A DNA stretch of 16,480 nucleotides from Pseudomonadota bacterium (GTDB lineage: Bacteria; Myxococcota; Bradymonadia; UBA4248): positions 1-16,480 of the forward strand of contig JAGACY010000313.1 in the NCBI GenBank assembly GCA_017613855.1, given 5' to 3'. Below are positions 14,641 through 16,480 of the stretch, piece after piece. Below the pieces are notes generated by a model. The model saw nothing but the letters and a program-made list of their open reading frames with translations. It made no database searches and was not told the origin of the DNA. Both the position numbers and the translations under genes were made by a program. Each line of letters starts with the position of its first letter. Position 1 is the first letter of the stretch.

Positions 14641-15591
14641 ATGAAAGTCAGACCCATTCTCATTCTCATCTTAATCGTCCTCTTACAATGCTCTCTGAAC
14701 GCCTGTGATCTCATTAAAATTAAAGTTACTTCACAAGAAACCATCGAGACATACGACGAAGGCACGAAGTTATTGGAACAGAAAAAATATCAGGATGCTT
14801 ATCCCCTGCTTTTAAAAACAGCCGAAAAAGGCTATGCGCCCGCTCAAAATGATCTTGGCTGGATGTACCTCAATGGGTTAGGTATTCCCCAGGATACGAC
14901 CAAAGGTATGGAATTGCTAAGAAAAGCTGCAGACCAGAAGGAAGTCATGGCCTACAATAATATGGGGTTTGCATATTTTAAAGGTCTTGGCGTGGAAAAA
15001 AATACTGCCGAAGCGGAAAAATGGTTTCACAAAGCCGCCGACAATGGAAGCGCCATGGGGTTCTATAATCTTGGTATACTCTATCGTGGCGACGCCGATA
15101 CGCTAAAAGATTTAGACAAGTCTTTACAATATTTCAAACAAGCCGCTGAAAAAGGGAGCGGGGATGCCATGAGCGAACTCGGTTTGATTTACAAAGAAGG
15201 CAATGGCGTTCCAAAAGATTTGCAACAAGCCATTAAGTGGTTTGAACAATCCGTTGAAAAGAATAGCGAACTCGGACAAGCTAATCTTGGAATTATGTAT
15301 TATTTTGGGGAGGGGGTCGAAAAAAATCCCGACAAAGCACTTGAACTTCTACAAACACCGGCAACGAATGGAACGAGTGTCGCGCAGTATTTTGTGGCAC
15401 TAATTTATTATGATAAAAAAATATATGATAAAGCCGCCGAATGGATGCTCAAATCCGCACAGCAGAATTATCCGCCAGCCGTCCACGACTATGGCTCACT
15501 ATTAATCAATGGACAAGGCGTCCCCCAAAATGCCGAAGAAGGCCAGAAATATCATCAAAAAGCGAAAGCCCTTGGATATAGTAGAGAATAA
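14641..15591 (+). CDS. Sel1-repeat lipoprotein
   Basis: 316 residues; ATG with AGGA (14627-14630). The N-terminus is a lipoprotein signal: MKVRP, a Leu/Ile-rich core, then L-N-A-C with Cys22 as the lipidated residue. From about residue 50 to the end are seven Sel1-like repeats, each with the A-x-x-x-L-G-x-x-Y core (DLGWMY, NMGFAY, NLGILY, ELGLIY, NLGIMY, VALIYY, DYGSLL) and the G-x-G-V-x-K/Q-(D/N) turn. Sel1 repeats are TPR-like helical hairpins that act as protein-interaction scaffolds. The lipobox places it on a membrane facing the periplasm or the outside. Its leader is unrelated to the CC/YG family and it has no YG-x-P motif, so it is unlikely to belong to that system. Confidence 0.9.
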   Translation: MKVRPILILILIVLLQCSLNACDLIKIKVTSQETIETYDEGTKLLEQKKYQDAYPLLLKTAEKGYAPAQNDLGWMYLNGLGIPQDTTKGMELLRKAADQKEVMAYNNMGFAYFKGLGVEKNTAEAEKWFHKAADNGSAMGFYNLGILYRGDADTLKDLDKSLQYFKQAAEKGSGDAMSELGLIYKEGNGVPKDLQQAIKWFEQSVEKNSELGQANLGIMYYFGEGVEKNPDKALELLQTPATNGTSVAQYFVALIYYDKKIYDKAAEWMLKSAQQNYPPAVHDYGSLLINGQGVPQNAEEGQKYHQKAKALGYSRE

Positions 15592-15619
15592 TTCTTTATA
15601 ACAGGCATTTATAATAACA

Positions 15620-15638
15620 CATTACGCATTACGCATTA
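15620..15638 (+). repeat. Heptamer array, CATTACG variant
   Basis: CATTACG, CATTACG, CATTA in tandem, in the 191-base gap before the helicase gene. A small hairpin AGGCC-GTTA-GGCCT follows at 15648-15661 without a T-tract. Nothing else is evident between here and the next array. Confidence 0.7.
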
Positions 15639-15746
15639 AAAACGCGAAGGCCGTTAGGCCTGAGCAAATCCGTTTGTAAAAACAAAAATCTCCCAAACAA
15701 TCCTATCTCAACGTCCCCCCGCAACACCCACTGGTTTTGCATCCAT

Positions 15747-15778
15747 AATTCCGCATTCCGCATTCCGAATTCCGAATT
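15747..15778 (+). repeat. Heptamer array, CATTCCG/AATTCCG variant
   Basis: AATTCCG, CATTCCG, CATTCCG, AATTCCG and a partial AATT, in register, ending five bases before the helicase ATG and occupying the place where its RBS should be. Confidence 0.75.
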
Positions 15779-15782
15779 AAAA

Positions 15783-16480
15783 ATGTGGCTCATCACCTTC
15801 GACACCGGAACCCTCATCGTCCAGGTTCCCCCAGAAAGCCAGGCACAGGCCGCCGAAATCCTGCCCCAGTTCGTCTATGATTCGCGCATCCGCGCATTCC
15901 GAGGTCCGGCCATCGCCTACCGCCGCATGCTCACCAACCTGACGCGCGCCCAAATCCCATTCGATGACCAGGCGCGCGCCTACGTCGATGTCGATTTCAA
16001 ATTCCAGTTCGAGCGCGTCCCCTTCTATTATCAAACCGAAGCACTCCAGGCATGGGAACAAAACGGCGGATGCGGTGTGGTGGTGCTCCCGACCGGCGCT
16101 GGCAAAAGCTTCGTCGCCCAATTGGCCATGGCCAGCAAAAAGCGCTCGACCCTCGTCGTCACGCCAACCCTCGACCTCGTCGCCCAATGGCACCTCAACC
16201 TAAAAACCGCCTTTGGCATTCATTGCGGTATCATTGGCGGCGGCACCTACGATTTGCAGCCGGTCACCGTCACGACCTACGATTCGGCCTATATCCACAT
16301 GGAGCGCATCGGCAACACCTTCGGCATGCTCGTCTTTGACGAAGTCCACCATCTGCCCACACAAACCTATGCCCTCGGCGCACAGCATGCCATTGCCCCA
16401 TTCCGTCTCGGTCTCACCGCCACCCCCGAACGCGAATCGCCCCTCACCTACCAGCAGCTCATCGGCCCCATCGTCTACAC
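15783..16480 (+). CDS. XPB/Rad25-like SF2 DNA helicase, 3' truncated by window end
   Basis: The frame is open from the ATG at 15783 to the window end (232 complete codons). Residues 1-75 (MWLITFDTGTLIV...) fit an XPB-type damage-recognition domain, with a stretch VYDSRIRAFRGPAIAYRR. The helicase core follows: Q-motif-like region FYYQTEALQAW, Walker A LPTGAGKS, motif Ia VVTPTLDLVAQW, motif II DEVHH and motif III LTATPER. Bacterial XPB homologues are 3'-5' helicases linked to DNA repair. No Shine-Dalgarno sequence precedes the ATG, because the heptamer array lies there. Motifs IV-VI and the C-terminus are outside the window. GC-rich codon use like epmA. Confidence 0.9.
   Translation, partial: MWLITFDTGTLIVQVPPESQAQAAEILPQFVYDSRIRAFRGPAIAYRRMLTNLTRAQIPFDDQARAYVDVDFKFQFERVPFYYQTEALQAWEQNGGCGVVVLPTGAGKSFVAQLAMASKKRSTLVVTPTLDLVAQWHLNLKTAFGIHCGIIGGGTYDLQPVTVTTYDSAYIHMERIGNTFGMLVFDEVHHLPTQTYALGAQHAIAPFRLGLTATPERESPLTYQQLIGPIVY

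Noticed and set aside
15648..15661. Intrinsic terminator after the Sel1 gene
   Set aside because: The hairpin AGGCC-GTTA-GGCCT is short and lacks a T-tract.
15777..16193. Minus-strand 138-codon frame at the helicase
   Set aside because: The plus strand encodes ordered helicase motifs (Walker A, DEVH, TATP) through the same bases.

Overview
The window looks like chromosome of a Gram-negative bacterium, probably in the Myxococcota/Bradymonadota area. Evidence: eight lipoprotein signal peptides, a murein endopeptidase, an FHA-TM-PEGA protein, a Sel1 lipoprotein and an XPB-type helicase. Clear Shine-Dalgarno sequences and sigma70-like promoters argue against Bacteroidota. The lineage is inferred from gene style only. 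No rRNA, tRNA, IS element or CRISPR array is visible, and no gene-free stretch exceeds 300 bases.

Region 1 (3-1316): 3' part of a MepA-type (peptidase M74) murein endopeptidase with a HEAT-repeat C-terminal extension.

Region 2 (1359-9957), the main interest: seven consecutive same-strand genes for paralogous, Cys-rich, repeat-built lipoproteins, followed by a radical SAM/SPASM enzyme whose start codon overlaps the stop of the last lipoprotein gene (TAATG). Six lipoproteins share a nearly identical 28-residue lipoprotein leader ending at Cys28. Their bodies alternate two modules: a CC-x(~11)-C-x9-C unit (typically CCG-D/N-rich-Y-x-x-C-V-x-x-Y) and short Tyr-Gly-x-Pro linkers (YGMP, YGPx). The enzyme resembles, from memory, the rSAM/lipoprotein system described as a TIGR04133/TIGR04134 pair in Bacteroidota, whose lipoproteins also carry a YG-x-P motif near the mature N-terminus. 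My reading is a greatly expanded, multi-substrate version of that system: lipoproteins made in the cytosol, modified by the rSAM enzyme, then exported and lipidated. Two hairpins with T-tracts, after genes 2 and 3, suggest staged or attenuated transcription.

Region 3 (9958-11863): convergent to the enzyme gene, with a double hairpin between them, is a minus-strand DUF58 membrane protein. Its divergent intergenic region holds a heptamer repeat array, a strong sigma70-like promoter and a palindrome over the -10 box.

Region 4 (11864-16480): an FHA-TM-PEGA signalling/envelope protein, EF-P lysyltransferase EpmA, a Sel1-repeat lipoprotein, a 191-base gap with two more heptamer arrays, and the 5' part of an XPB-like SF2 helicase gene running off the window.
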